From Streptomyces sp. ISL-66 (GTDB taxonomy: Bacteria > Actinomycetota > Actinomycetes > Streptomycetales > Streptomycetaceae): a stretch of 64,000 nt of DNA. Below the pieces are notes generated by a model that saw only the letters and a program-made list of their open reading frames with translations, ran no database searches and was not told the origin of the DNA. A program made the position numbers and the translations under genes. This document shows positions 49,915 through 58,753 of this stretch, in pieces (within the stretch, counting starts at the first letter, position 1; each line of letters begins with the position of its first letter). The stretch covers positions 1-64,000 of the forward strand of contig NZ_JAGGOW010000041.1 in NCBI RefSeq assembly GCF_018614135.1, given 5' to 3'.

Positions 49915-50892
49915 CTACGAGGAGCCCGAAGTGGGCCGGTAGCGCCGCAGGTTGGAGCGGACCCGGTCCAGGTAGGGCTGGATGTCCCTGAGCCCGGCGT
50001 CCTGGCGTTGCACGATCCAAGTGGCGGTGCGGTAGGCGGCGGCGAGGTTGAGGGCCGGATCCCCGGGGACCCCTTCGAGTTCGGGGGCGATGGCGCAGAG
50101 CATCCTGCCCATGGCCGGGATGGAGTCCTCGGGGGTGAAGGGCGGTACGGGGACCGTCGTCTGCCGCTCGGGCGGCAGGTAGTAGCGCAGGACCCGGGGG
50201 GTCCAGCGGGCGATGCCGTACTCGTCCTTCTCCGGGTCGCTGAGGGCGGGGTCGAACCCGCTCTCCGCTTCGAGCATGGCCGCGATCAAGGCGGGGGTGA
50301 CCTGCGGGACATGACACGTGGTTCCGGCCTCGACGATCAGGTTCCGGTACTCCCCCGGGATGTCGCTGTCGGTGCGTAACCACCCCGCGTCGTCCGGGAG
50401 CCGGACCCTCGTCATGGACATGGCCGCGTCGCGGGACCGGTCCGTACGCGCGTCGGACTCCAGCGCGGCGGAGTCGCCCGGCACCAGCGCGGCGAACGCG
50501 ACGACGGTGAAGGTGCAGACGGCGGCCATGACCGCGCTGAGGCCGGTGGACCACCGCCGGGCCGGCCGGGCGGGCGGACGCGGCGACGGCGACGGCGCGG
50601 ACGAGGCTGACGGCGACGGCGGGCCCGTCATGAGGATGTGGGTGTGGATGCGGCGCCGCTCCCAGTCCTCCGGGTCGCCGCCGCACGCGCCGACGAAGGC
50701 GGCCAGCACCGCGGCTCCCGGCAGGCGATGACCGGCGGTGGCCGCGGCGAGCGTCGAGGCCGAGTAGTGCGTACGGGTGGCGAGTTCGCGGTAGGGCGGG
50801 CTGCCGGCCCGGCGCCGCAGGTCCCTCAGGTCACAGGCGAACCGGGCCAGGGGCCCGTGTCCGGGATCAAGCGGCTGTTCCTGCCGTCCCAT
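49915..50892 (-). CDS. XRE-type HTH, membrane helix and lytic transglycosylase-like domain fusion
   Basis: The 325-residue product has an N-terminal XRE-like helix-turn-helix (residues about 17-68: LRRRAGSPPYRELATRTHYS, STLAAATAGHRLPGAAVLAA) and a Pro/Ser spacer. One membrane helix follows at about 115-137 (TGLSAVMAAVCTFTVVAFAA), then an extracellular lysozyme-like domain from about 190. There PALIAAMLEAESGFDPALSD holds the probable catalytic Glu210, and DEYGIARWTPRV follows. A DNA-binding head inside and a peptidoglycan-active domain outside suggest a wall-sensing regulator or coupled hydrolase. The LGFP/lysozyme-like protein nearby shares the lysozyme-like fold. Confidence 0.75.
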   Translation of the reverse strand: MGRQEQPLDPGHGPLARFACDLRDLRRRAGSPPYRELATRTHYSASTLAAATAGHRLPGAAVLAAFVGACGGDPEDWERRRIHTHILMTGPPSPSASSAPSPSPRPPARPARRWSTGLSAVMAAVCTFTVVAFAALVPGDSAALESDARTDRSRDAAMSMTRVRLPDDAGWLRTDSDIPGEYRNLIVEAGTTCHVPQVTPALIAAMLEAESGFDPALSDPEKDEYGIARWTPRVLRYYLPPERQTTVPVPPFTPEDSIPAMGRMLCAIAPELEGVPGDPALNLAAAYRTATWIVQRQDAGLRDIQPYLDRVRSNLRRYRPTSGSS

Positions 50893-51183
50893 TCTCCCGT
50901 TCCTCTCTGTCCGTGGATTGTCCGGTTCACCCCGGCCGGCTCTCCGGCCGCCCGGGGGAGGCCGCGTTGTCCGTTGGTTGTCCGAGGACTGTTCGGCGAG
51001 GTAGCGGCCGCGAAAGCCCCGGCAGCAACATCAACACGAGCATCCAGCCCGGATGACGAGCGGGACAACGCCGCTTTCGGCCCCGTCCCCGCTTGTGGGG
51101 CACTTCACAGGGCCGCTCGGCCACCCCCCACTGCCCGCCCCCTCTCACCGCCTGACCCCTCACCGCCTCTGGAGGACCGATCG

Positions 51184-52389
51184 ATGTCCACCCCTTCTCA
51201 GCCCGAACGCCCCGCAGTCACCCGCAGGACGGTGCTCATGGCGGGTGCGGGCGCCGCCGCCCTGGCGGCGGGCGTGGCCGGGGCCGTGCCCGCCGCCGCG
51301 GCGCCCCGTATCGGTGCGGGGGCCGCCGCCCAGCAAGGAACACCGTTGTGCGAGGTGCCCGGTGACTCGGCCAACGCGCAGGGGCTGGGCTCGGGGGACC
51401 TCGCCATCCCCTACTACCGGGAGCACGACAACTCCTGGGGTTACGTCTTCGGCGACTCCTGGGCGGGACCGGGACTGAGCGGGGACTACCTCGGCTCCCC
51501 GGTCATGCTGAACCAGGCCGGCTTCGACGCCTCCGGCGGGACGCCGATCTCGTTCACCTGGGCGCAGCCCACCGGCGGCGCCGCGAATCAGCTGTTCGAC
51601 TACCGGCACGAGCAGGACAATGGTCACGGCTGGGAGGTCAGCCGCATTCCGAACGACTGCATCGAGTTCGGTGGCCGCACCTACATCCAGTACACGTCCG
51701 TCGCGGTCTGGGGCCCGCCCGCCGGATACGACGGCTCGCTCATGTCCGGCGTCGCCTATTCGGACGACCACGGCGTGAGCTGGCACGACTACCCGTACCA
51801 CTGGCCCGGTGACACCCAGGGCGTGAACCAGTCCATGTACGGGATGTGGTCGTTCGCCGGCATCGACCCCGACGGCTGGCTGTACATCTTCTCAAAGCGC
51901 TGGAACGGCACCCACCGCAACACGGCCGACGGTGGAGCGATCCAGCTGTTCCGCATCCAGCCGCACGAGTTCCGCGCCGGCAACTTCGGCGCCCAGCAGA
52001 ACTGGGCCTTCCTGGACAACCGCTGGCAGTGGACCACTTCCGCCGCGCCGTCGCCCATCCTGACGGGCAACAACATCGGCGAGTTCTCGGTGAAGCGCAT
52101 CGGCGGCACGTACTGCATGAGCTACTTCGACGTGACCGACTACTCGATCTGCACGCGCACCGCGCCCCGGCCCGACGCCGCCTGGACCGCGCCCAAGCCG
52201 CAGATCGCCGGCAACAACACCTGGCCGCCCAGCCACTGGGGCAAGCCGCAACTCCCCTTCCTCTACGGCGGATACATCCACCCGGGCAGCTCGAGCGCGA
52301 ACTCCCTGACCCTGATCGTGTCCCAGTGGAACGGGCAGGTCGGCCAGTCGCCCTACCGGGTCCTCCAGTACGACGGCATCAACCCGTAG
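51184..52389 (+). CDS. Tat-secreted DUF4185 protein
   Basis: The ATG at 51184 follows a ggagg site and starts a twin-arginine signal (TRRTVLMAGAGAAALAAG ... AAAAP). The mature ~360-residue protein is DUF4185: WGYVFGDSWAGPGLSGDYLG, GVAYSDDHGVSWHDYPYHWP and MYGMWSFAGIDPDGWLYIF give the five-bladed propeller pattern of glycosidase-like proteins. PFLYGGYIHPGSSSANSLTL lies near the end. The family is often carbohydrate-linked but no reaction is established. The LGFP protein follows 77 bp on, probably in the same operon. The 291 bp upstream hold only its presumed promoter. Confidence 0.82.
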   Translation: MSTPSQPERPAVTRRTVLMAGAGAAALAAGVAGAVPAAAAPRIGAGAAAQQGTPLCEVPGDSANAQGLGSGDLAIPYYREHDNSWGYVFGDSWAGPGLSGDYLGSPVMLNQAGFDASGGTPISFTWAQPTGGAANQLFDYRHEQDNGHGWEVSRIPNDCIEFGGRTYIQYTSVAVWGPPAGYDGSLMSGVAYSDDHGVSWHDYPYHWPGDTQGVNQSMYGMWSFAGIDPDGWLYIFSKRWNGTHRNTADGGAIQLFRIQPHEFRAGNFGAQQNWAFLDNRWQWTTSAAPSPILTGNNIGEFSVKRIGGTYCMSYFDVTDYSICTRTAPRPDAAWTAPKPQIAGNNTWPPSHWGKPQLPFLYGGYIHPGSSSANSLTLIVSQWNGQVGQSPYRVLQYDGINP

Positions 52390-52466
52390 CTCCAGCCGAA
52401 GCCATAGCCCCACCCGCATCCATGGTCGCGCCCCACGGGTGACCCCGAACCAAGAGGAGCAAGCGA

Positions 52467-53537
52467 ATGAACAGCGTTGCCGCGCTACGGGCGCGACAGG
52501 TGCGAGGGTTGCCGCGGGCACCACGGACACGATTACGGATCACGGTCCTGCTGGCCGCCGTGGCCGTGACCACCGCCCTCACCGGGCCGGCGGCACGGGC
52601 CGTCCCGAGCCCCGAGGACGTGCCCGGCCCTCTGAACCATGCCGCGCCGGCTGCCGCGTACTGCGCCATCCCCGCCGACCGGGACATCGCGGTGACCCGC
52701 AAGGTCTACGAGGTGGGCCAGCGGATGAACGTGTCCGACAAGGTCATGCTCGCCGGCTTCGAGACGGGCTGGGTCGAGTCCCGGATGAACAACCTGAACT
52801 GCGGGGACCGCGACTCGCTCGGCGTGTTCCAGCAGCGGCCCTCGCAGGGGTGGGGCTCGCCCGAGCAGATCCTCGACGTCGACTACTCGGCCGGCAAGTT
52901 CTTCGAGGTGGCCCTGCAGATGGAACCCGGCATGGAGGGCAGCAGTGCCGGGGAGCTCGCCCAGGCCGTTCAGCGCTCCGCCTACCCCGAGCGGTACGAC
53001 CAGGTGGAGGGTCCCGCCCGGTCGATGCGGGACGAGGCGTTCTGGCCCTACGGGGCGATCGGTGCGAAGTACGACGCCATGGGCGGGCCGGGCGGCGCCC
53101 TCGGCGAGCCGGTCCGCGCCGAGGAGGCCGCGTCGCTGGGCGGCCGGTTCCAATTGTTCCGGAACGGGATCGTCATCTGGCACCCGAACGCGGCGTACGC
53201 CGTGTACGGGGACATCCTCGGCAAGTTCTGGGCCACGGACGCGGAGCGCGCCTGGGGCTTCCCGACCATGGACGAAGCCGACGCCTCACCGGCTCCCGAC
53301 GGAACCCGCGGCCGCTACCAATTCTTCGAACGCGGACTGTTCCTCTGGTCCCCCCAGACCGGAACCCACATCGTCCACGGCGCGATCTACGACGCGTTCC
53401 ACGACGCCGGACACGAAAGCGCCCTCGGCTACCCCGCCACCGACGAGTTCGACGAAGCCGGCGGCAAGGCCCAGCGCTTCCAGAAGGCCACGATCCACTG
53501 GAGCCCGTCCAAGGGCACCTGGATCACCACCAACTGA
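52467..53537 (+). CDS. Secreted lysozyme-like and LGFP-repeat protein
   Basis: The 356-residue product has a signal peptide (LRITVLLAAVAVTTALTGPAA, cleaved near ARA-VPS) and a lysozyme-like domain. There GFETGWVESRMNNLNCGDRD, SLGVFQQRPSQGW and YSAGKFFEVAL recall soluble transglycosylases. At least three LGFP repeats follow (GALGEPVRAEEAASLGGRFQ, AWGFPTMDEADASPAPDGTR, SALGYPATDEFDEAGGKAQR). LGFP repeats bind the cell wall in actinomycetes. The enzyme would therefore act at the wall. It converges with the GlxA-type gene with 3 bp between stops. Confidence 0.85.
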   Translation: MNSVAALRARQVRGLPRAPRTRLRITVLLAAVAVTTALTGPAARAVPSPEDVPGPLNHAAPAAAYCAIPADRDIAVTRKVYEVGQRMNVSDKVMLAGFETGWVESRMNNLNCGDRDSLGVFQQRPSQGWGSPEQILDVDYSAGKFFEVALQMEPGMEGSSAGELAQAVQRSAYPERYDQVEGPARSMRDEAFWPYGAIGAKYDAMGGPGGALGEPVRAEEAASLGGRFQLFRNGIVIWHPNAAYAVYGDILGKFWATDAERAWGFPTMDEADASPAPDGTRGRYQFFERGLFLWSPQTGTHIVHGAIYDAFHDAGHESALGYPATDEFDEAGGKAQRFQKATIHWSPSKGTWITTN

Positions 53538-53540
53538 GGT

Positions 53541-54620
53541 TCACAGCCGCGCCGCGACCCTGACGAACGCCTTGCGGTAGGCCGTCGGGGTCGTGCGCAT
53601 CTGCCGCGTGAAGTGGTGGCGGTACGTCGCGGTCGAATCGAAGCCGACCGCGGCGGCCACCTCGTCCACCGTGCCCTCGCCCGACTCCAGCAGCGGCAGG
53701 CTCGCGGAAACGCGCTGGGAGATGACCCACCGGATCGGGCTCACCCCGTTGCGGCGGGTGAAATGGCGCAGGTAGGAACGCTCCGACATGTTGGCCGCGC
53801 GGGCCAGGACCGCGACGGACAGCGGGGTGTACAGGCGCCGCATGGCCCAGGTCATGCTCTGGGTGATGCCGTCGTCCGCCGCGTCGGGGCCGATCTCGCC
53901 GACCGCCGCCTCGATGAACTGGGCCTGGCCGCCCTCGCGGTGGGGAGGCACGACGAAGCGGCGGGCCACCGTGTTGGCTACGGCGGCGCCGTGGTCGGCG
54001 CGGATCAGGTAGAGGCAGAGGTCGATGCCCGCGGCGCTGCCCGCGCTGGTGAGTACGTCGCCGTTGTCGACGTACAGCACGTCCGGGTCGACTTCGATCC
54101 CGGGATGGCGTTCGGCGAGGGTGCGGGCGTAGCGCCAGTGGGTGGTGGCCCGGCGGCCGTCGAGGAGGCCCGTCGCCGCGAGCGCGAAGGCGCCCGAGCA
54201 GATCGAGACCAGGCGCGCCCCCCGGGCGTGGGCCGTGAGCAGGGCGTCGACCAGCGGCTTCGCGATCGGGCCGCCCGCCTTGGAGACTCCGGGGATGATC
54301 ACGGTGTCCGCGGCCGCGAGCGCGTCGAGGCCGTGTTCGGCGCGGAGGGTGAATCCGCCGACCACCCGCAGGTCCCGGCCGGGGTCCGCCGAGCAGACGC
54401 GGAGCTCGTACCACGGTATGTCGCCCAGCTCCGGCCGGGAGAGCCCGAAGACCTCGACCACCACGCCCAGCTCGAAGGGCGCCATGCCGTCGAAGGCGAG
54501 GACCGCCACCACGTGGGAGGGGGCCGGCTTCTTGATCTCGACGTCCACGGCGGTCGTCGCGGGCGGGGTGGTCGTCGCGGGCGGGGCGAGCGGGGCGGGC
54601 GGGGCGGGCACGGAGGTCAT
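53541..54620 (-). CDS. GlxA/FtrA-type transcriptional regulator
   Basis: The 359-residue product has a 30-residue Pro/Ala/Thr N-terminal tail, then a DJ-1/PfpI domain (VVAVLAFDGMAPFELGVVVE, TVIIPGVSKAGGPIAKPLVD, RLVSICSGAFALAATGLLDG). The AraC-type HTH follows (LSVAVLARAANMSERSYLRH, VDEVAAAVGFDSTATYRHHF, TPTAYRKAF). It is a paralogue of the gene at 40729 (shared RATTHW, DVLYVD and PPHR.GGQAQF). Ligand and targets are unknown. It lies 64 bp downstream of the chitinase stop, on the same strand, so weak read-through is possible. Confidence 0.9.
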   Translation of the reverse strand: MTSVPAPPAPLAPPATTTPPATTAVDVEIKKPAPSHVVAVLAFDGMAPFELGVVVEVFGLSRPELGDIPWYELRVCSADPGRDLRVVGGFTLRAEHGLDALAAADTVIIPGVSKAGGPIAKPLVDALLTAHARGARLVSICSGAFALAATGLLDGRRATTHWRYARTLAERHPGIEVDPDVLYVDNGDVLTSAGSAAGIDLCLYLIRADHGAAVANTVARRFVVPPHREGGQAQFIEAAVGEIGPDAADDGITQSMTWAMRRLYTPLSVAVLARAANMSERSYLRHFTRRNGVSPIRWVISQRVSASLPLLESGEGTVDEVAAAVGFDSTATYRHHFTRQMRTTPTAYRKAFVRVAARL

Positions 54621-54684
54621 GTCGACACTTTAGACAGCCACCGTCCGTACCCGTCCGCCTCCTCGTCCGCCCCCCCTGCGGCGG

Positions 54685-56202
54685 TTACGGCTGGTCCAGC
54701 GCCCCGAACGCCCTGGTGAAGGCGAGCGGCTGCTGGAGGATCGAGCTGCAGGTGGCGTCGGCGTAGCCGACGGCGCCGGCCGGGCACTGCTTGTCCCGGG
54801 TGGCGGACCACATGGCCAGTCGGCCGATCCCCTTCGACCTCGCGAAGTCCACGAGCTCGGTGGCGTCGGCGACGGTGAAGACCTCGGTCGCCACGTCGTT
54901 GACCCCGATCATGGGGGTGACGGCGACTGCCTTCCAGGCGGCCGCGTCGGAGATCCCGAGGACTCCCTTGAGCTGTGCCTGGGTGGCCGTCGCGGCCTGG
55001 ATCGCGTACCGGCCCATGTCGCCGGCGTAGGCGGGTCCGTAGTCCATGGCCATGATGTTGACCCCGTCGATCCGCACCCCGGCCCGCTTCGCGTCGGCCA
55101 GCAGGGCCACACCGGGCTGGGTGAGGCCTTCGGGCATCACGGGCAGGGTGAACGCCATGTCCAGGCCGGGGTGGGACTTCTGCAGCTGGGCGATGGCCTG
55201 GGCGCGGCGGGTGTTCGCCGCGGTGTCGGGCAGGGCCGCGCCCTCGATGTCGAAGTCCAGCTTGGTCAGCCGGTACTGGTCGACGACCTTCCCGTACGCG
55301 GCCGCCAGCTCGTTCGCGGATCCGCAGTTCAGCGCCAGCTCGTGGCCGGCGGCGCCGCCGAAGGAGACCCGTACGTCCCCGCCCTTGGCCCGCAGGGCTC
55401 CGATCTGCGCGGCGACCTTGTCGTTCGCCAGGTCCGTCACTCCTCCCCACAGCGGCGCGCAGGCTCCGCCGGAGGTGATGAAGGCGAGGTGGAACTCCTT
55501 CACGCCGGTCTTGGCGGCGGTGTCGATCAGGTCGTAGGCCGGGTAGAGGGAGGTGTCGACGTACGGGGCGAAGCGCGCTCCCGCGGCCGGGGCTCCGCCG
55601 GCCGGCGGGGGCGTGGCGGTCGCGGGCGGGGCCGGGGTCCGCGTGGGGGACGGCCCGGGGGGCGTGGCGGTCGCGGGGGCGCTCGTACCGGGGGTGGCCG
55701 TCCGGGTGGCCGTCGCCGTCGGGGTCGCCGTGGGGCGGCCTCCCGGCGGGGGCGTGGCGCCCTGGTCCACGGAGCACTTGGTCCCGTTGATGCGGCAGGC
55801 CGTCGGGTTCCCGGGGGTGCCGGTCCCGCTCGTCACGAAGCCGATCGTGGCGGAGGCTCCGGCCGCCAGCTCCTTGTTCCAGTCGGCGGGCTTCACGGTG
55901 ACGTGGCGGCCGTCGATGGTGTGGGTGCCGTTCCACAGGGAGTCGATCTTCGTGCCGACGGGCAGGTCGAACTCCAGGGTCCACCCCTGCTGCGCCTGCT
56001 CCTTGTTGTTCGTGATCACGTACTGACCGGTGTAACCGCCGGCCCAGGAGCTGGACTTGGTGTACACCGCGCCCACGGCGGCGGCCTGCGCGGTCCCGGT
56101 GAGCGCGATGGCGGCGCTGCCGATCACCACCGCCACCGCGAAGGCTCCCGCCGCCTTCACCTTCTTGTTCGCCGTGCGCCGGTGACCGCTCGTGCTGCCC
56201 AT
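54685..56202 (-). CDS. Secreted CBM2-GH18 chitinase
   Basis: The 505-residue product has a signal peptide (GAFAVAVVIGSAAIALTGTA-QAA) and an N-terminal CBM2-like module (VGAVYTKSSSWAGGYTGQYV to RINGTKCSVDQ). A long Pro/Thr/Ala linker (TPTATATRTATPGTSAP) leads to a GH18 barrel. The catalytic DxxDxDxE motif appears as KLDFDIEGAA, with Glu as proton donor, near residue 317. It cleaves chitin to chito-oligosaccharides. No dasR-type ACTGGTCTAGACCA box was seen in the ~350-bp region upstream (56203-56553), which holds a ccttag/ttaagg imperfect repeat at 56305-56323. Confidence 0.9.
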   Translation of the reverse strand: MGSTSGHRRTANKKVKAAGAFAVAVVIGSAAIALTGTAQAAAVGAVYTKSSSWAGGYTGQYVITNNKEQAQQGWTLEFDLPVGTKIDSLWNGTHTIDGRHVTVKPADWNKELAAGASATIGFVTSGTGTPGNPTACRINGTKCSVDQGATPPPGGRPTATPTATATRTATPGTSAPATATPPGPSPTRTPAPPATATPPPAGGAPAAGARFAPYVDTSLYPAYDLIDTAAKTGVKEFHLAFITSGGACAPLWGGVTDLANDKVAAQIGALRAKGGDVRVSFGGAAGHELALNCGSANELAAAYGKVVDQYRLTKLDFDIEGAALPDTAANTRRAQAIAQLQKSHPGLDMAFTLPVMPEGLTQPGVALLADAKRAGVRIDGVNIMAMDYGPAYAGDMGRYAIQAATATQAQLKGVLGISDAAAWKAVAVTPMIGVNDVATEVFTVADATELVDFARSKGIGRLAMWSATRDKQCPAGAVGYADATCSSILQQPLAFTRAFGALDQP

Positions 56203-56402
56203 CGCGTGCCTGCCTCTGTATTACGGGGGGGGTTGGTTGGGGTGTGGCAGCACGCTAGCCGCCGCCGCACGGACATTCGATCGATTGCGGGCGCCTCGTC
56301 TGAGCCTTAGGTTCCGCTTAAGGAAGCGATCGGGAGGCGTTAAGCCGGGCCGGCCGAAGGGATCGCCAAGCCGGCCCCGTGAGCGGTCGGTTGATCTCCC
56401 CG

Positions 56403-56530
56403 GCGGGACGGCCCGACGGCACATATGCTCCCGTCCGTACGCACGCTCTGGCGTATGCGGTACCGCCGTGCGGCCGTATGCCCGTGCGTCCGTACCGCGG
56501 GTACGCAGCGCGCCGTACGTCCGAACGCCA
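56403..56530. promoter_or_regulatory. Dense cluster of CGTAC/GTATGC-type motifs before the polysaccharide locus
   Basis: Within about 130 bp the strings gtccgtac, gtacgc, gtatgc, ggtaccg, ccgtatgc, gtccgtacc, ggtacgc and cgtacgtccg recur at 10-20 bp intervals, far above background. They lie immediately upstream of the acyltransferase GTG (56554). They may be repeated regulator sites or old repeat decay; no regulator is assigned. Confidence 0.35.
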
Positions 56531-56553
56531 CGCGAGCCGTAAGGGGACCGCCC

Positions 56554-57153
56554 GTGAGTGTCCGAATTCAACCCTCCTCCCAGGTCGACGAGACGGCCGA
56601 GCTCGGGGACGGGACCACGGTCTGGGACCTGGCGCAGGTGCGCGAGAACGCGCGGCTCGGCCGCGACTGCATCGTCGGGCGCGGCGCGTACGTCGGCCCC
56701 GGCGTGCGGATCGGGAACAACGTCAAGCTGCAGAACTACGCCCTCGTGTACGAGCCGGCCGAGTTGGGCGACGGGGTCTTCATCGGCCCGGCCGTCGTAC
56801 TCACCAATGATTTCTACCCGCGCGCGGTCGACCCGGACGGTCGGCAGAAGCGCGGCGGCGACTGGGAAGCCGCCGGGGTGGTGGTCGCCGAGGGCGCCTC
56901 GCTGGGGGCCCGGTCGGTGTGCGTGGCGGGGGTGCGCGTCGGGCGGTGGGCGCTGGTCGCGGCGGGTGCGGTCGTCTCGCGCGACGTGCCCGATTTCGCC
57001 CTGGTCGCGGGGGTGCCGGCCCGGCGCATCGGCTGGGTCGGACGGGCCGGGGTGCGCCTCGTGGAGCGCGAGGGCGAGCCGGGCGTATGGCAGTGCCCGC
57101 GCACCGGCGCGCTGCACGAGGAGACGGACGGGAACCTGTCCGAACGGGTCTGA
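56554..57153 (+). CDS. Hexapeptide-repeat acyltransferase (WlbB/WbpD-like)
   Basis: The GTG at 56554 has an aagggg site 8-13 nt upstream. The 199-residue product is a left-handed beta-helix: hexads run through TAELGDGTTVWDLAQVRENA, RLGRDCIVGRGAYVGPGVRI and GNNVKLQNYALVYEPAELGD. VFIGPAVVLTNDFYPRAVDP matches the sugar N-acetyltransferase group that acts on UDP-amino sugars for O-antigen-type glycans (WbpD, WlbB). It is first in the apparent exopolysaccharide locus. 430 bp separate it from the next gene. Confidence 0.85.
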   Translation: MSVRIQPSSQVDETAELGDGTTVWDLAQVRENARLGRDCIVGRGAYVGPGVRIGNNVKLQNYALVYEPAELGDGVFIGPAVVLTNDFYPRAVDPDGRQKRGGDWEAAGVVVAEGASLGARSVCVAGVRVGRWALVAAGAVVSRDVPDFALVAGVPARRIGWVGRAGVRLVEREGEPGVWQCPRTGALHEETDGNLSERV

Positions 57154-57583
57154 CGGAACGTCGGCAATCTGGTCAGCGCCATTTCCTCAAAACCACAAAC
57201 AACCAACATCCTTGGGCATACCTTGTCCCTGTACACGGGATCTGAACAGGTAACGGGCTTTGTTCAGAGGGGGGTTGTACACGACGAGGGCATCACGGAC
57301 GAGGTGAAAGGCAGGCGCGAAATCGCGCCGGGCCGACGCCGTCGTCCCCCTGTGCCCGGTCCAGGACGTCACTGGAGGGGGATCCAGTGGGCGGCCTCGG
57401 GAGGCTCGTGCCATCGGGGGGATCGAACCGACGGTACGCGCGCCGTCATGCGCAGTTACCTCCGCCGAACGACGACCGCCGGGTCCGTCCCAGGAACAAC
57501 GCAGAGGGGGTAGGTGTGTTGGTGCGTCGCAGCTCGAACATGCGAAGTGTGCTCGGCACACGGGGATCCGGGGTGGGGGACCG
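57154..57583. other. 430-bp gap without a recognisable gene
   Basis: The gap between the acyltransferase and the barrel-protein gene has an AT-richer start (ccacaaacaaccaacatcc near 57190-57210) that could carry a promoter. It also has a ctgaac...gttcag inverted pair near 57242-57267. Several short frames are open but none has host-like codon use or a family match. A long leader for the polysaccharide operon is possible. Confidence 0.4.
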
Positions 57584-58753
57584 GTGACCGCCACGCGATT
57601 AGGAGCACTCGCCGAAGAGGACTCCTCGCTGCACGCGCTCGCCGAGCGGCTGCTCGCGCTGGCCGAGGCGGGACTGCCCGAGATGTACCTGCCGGGCCCG
57701 GAGAGCTTCGTGTTCACCCGGGTGGGGACGGTCACCTCCGACGGCAACCGCCGCGTGGAACGGCGCGGAACCAGCACCCGGTACGGTGCCATCACCGTGC
57801 TGGGAGCGCGGTTCCTTCCCGAGGAGCGCCAGCGCCCCCTGTTCGGGGGCCGCACGGCCGCGGAGTTCGCCGCCCTGCTGGTGGGGCGGCTGCCCGCGGT
57901 GACGAACCTCGGTGACGCCGCGCTCATCGCCTGGGCCGCCGCCGAGACCGGCCATCCGAAACTGCCGGACGCCCTCGCCAGGATGGCCGAACTGGACGTT
58001 CCCGGGCGGCCGCGGTACACCGTGGAAGCGGCCTGGGTGCTCTGCGCACTCACCGCCGCCCGCCCTTCGGTGGACGTCGAGTACCGCCTGTCGGTCGCCC
58101 GGACGCGCCTGCTGGCGGCCAGGACCGACGGCGTCCCGCTGTTCGCGCACGCCACCGGGCCGGGGCTGGTCCCCGGATACCGCTCCCACGTGGCCTGTTT
58201 CGCCGACCAGACCTATCCGCTGCAGGCGCTGGCCCGGCTGCACGCGAGCGGCTCCGACCCGGAGGCCCTCGCGGCCGCCGACGCCTGCGCCGCCCGGATC
58301 TGCGCCCTGCAGGGGGACGGCGGACAGTGGTGGTGGCACTACGACGCCCGCACGGGCGGCGTCGTCGAGGGTTACCCCGTCTACAGCGTCCACCAGCACG
58401 CCATGGCCCCGACGGCCCTCTTCGACCTGGCCGACGCGGGCGGCACGGACTTCGGCGCCGAGATCCGCCGGGGACTGCGCTGGATGACGGACGTGCCCGA
58501 GATCAGCGGGCCCGACGGCACCCCGCGCGAGCCCCTGATCCTCGAGGAGTACGGGGTCACCTGGCGCAAGGTCTACCGCGGCGACCCCGCCAAGGCGGTC
58601 CGAGCGGCTCGCGGGCTCACCACCCGGGTGCTGCCGAAGGCCCGACTGGCCCCGCTCGACCGGATCTTCCGCCCGCTCTCGGTCGACCGCGAGTGCAGGC
58701 CCTACGAGTTCGGCTGGCTGCTCCACGCCTGGCTCGGGGGGCTCGGGAGATGA
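57584..58753 (+). CDS. Alpha/alpha-barrel protein of polysaccharide loci, function unknown
   Basis: The GTG start gives 389 residues, rich in helix pairs: DAALIAWAAAETGHPKLPDA, YTVEAAWVLCALTAARPSVD, PLQALARLHASGSDPEALAA and GYPVYSVHQHAMAPTALFDL. The aromatic GDGGQWWWHYDARTGGVVEG segment resembles the active-site face of (alpha/alpha)6 barrels found in cyclases, epimerases and glucuronyl-type hydrolases. No signal peptide. The stop overlaps the glycosyltransferase start by 4 bp (ATGA), tying it to polysaccharide synthesis. It may be a modifying enzyme such as a lyase, epimerase or hydrolase. Confidence 0.6.
   Translation: MTATRLGALAEEDSSLHALAERLLALAEAGLPEMYLPGPESFVFTRVGTVTSDGNRRVERRGTSTRYGAITVLGARFLPEERQRPLFGGRTAAEFAALLVGRLPAVTNLGDAALIAWAAAETGHPKLPDALARMAELDVPGRPRYTVEAAWVLCALTAARPSVDVEYRLSVARTRLLAARTDGVPLFAHATGPGLVPGYRSHVACFADQTYPLQALARLHASGSDPEALAAADACAARICALQGDGGQWWWHYDARTGGVVEGYPVYSVHQHAMAPTALFDLADAGGTDFGAEIRRGLRWMTDVPEISGPDGTPREPLILEEYGVTWRKVYRGDPAKAVRAARGLTTRVLPKARLAPLDRIFRPLSVDRECRPYEFGWLLHAWLGGLGR

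Noticed and set aside
54685..56400. DasR-controlled chitinase
   Set aside because: No ACTGGTCTAGACCA-like site was found in the upstream region, so DasR control is not supported by sequence.
57395..57440. A tRNA T-arm-like string (ggttcgatcc on the minus strand)
   Set aside because: The surrounding bases do not form a T-stem, acceptor stem or anticodon arm.
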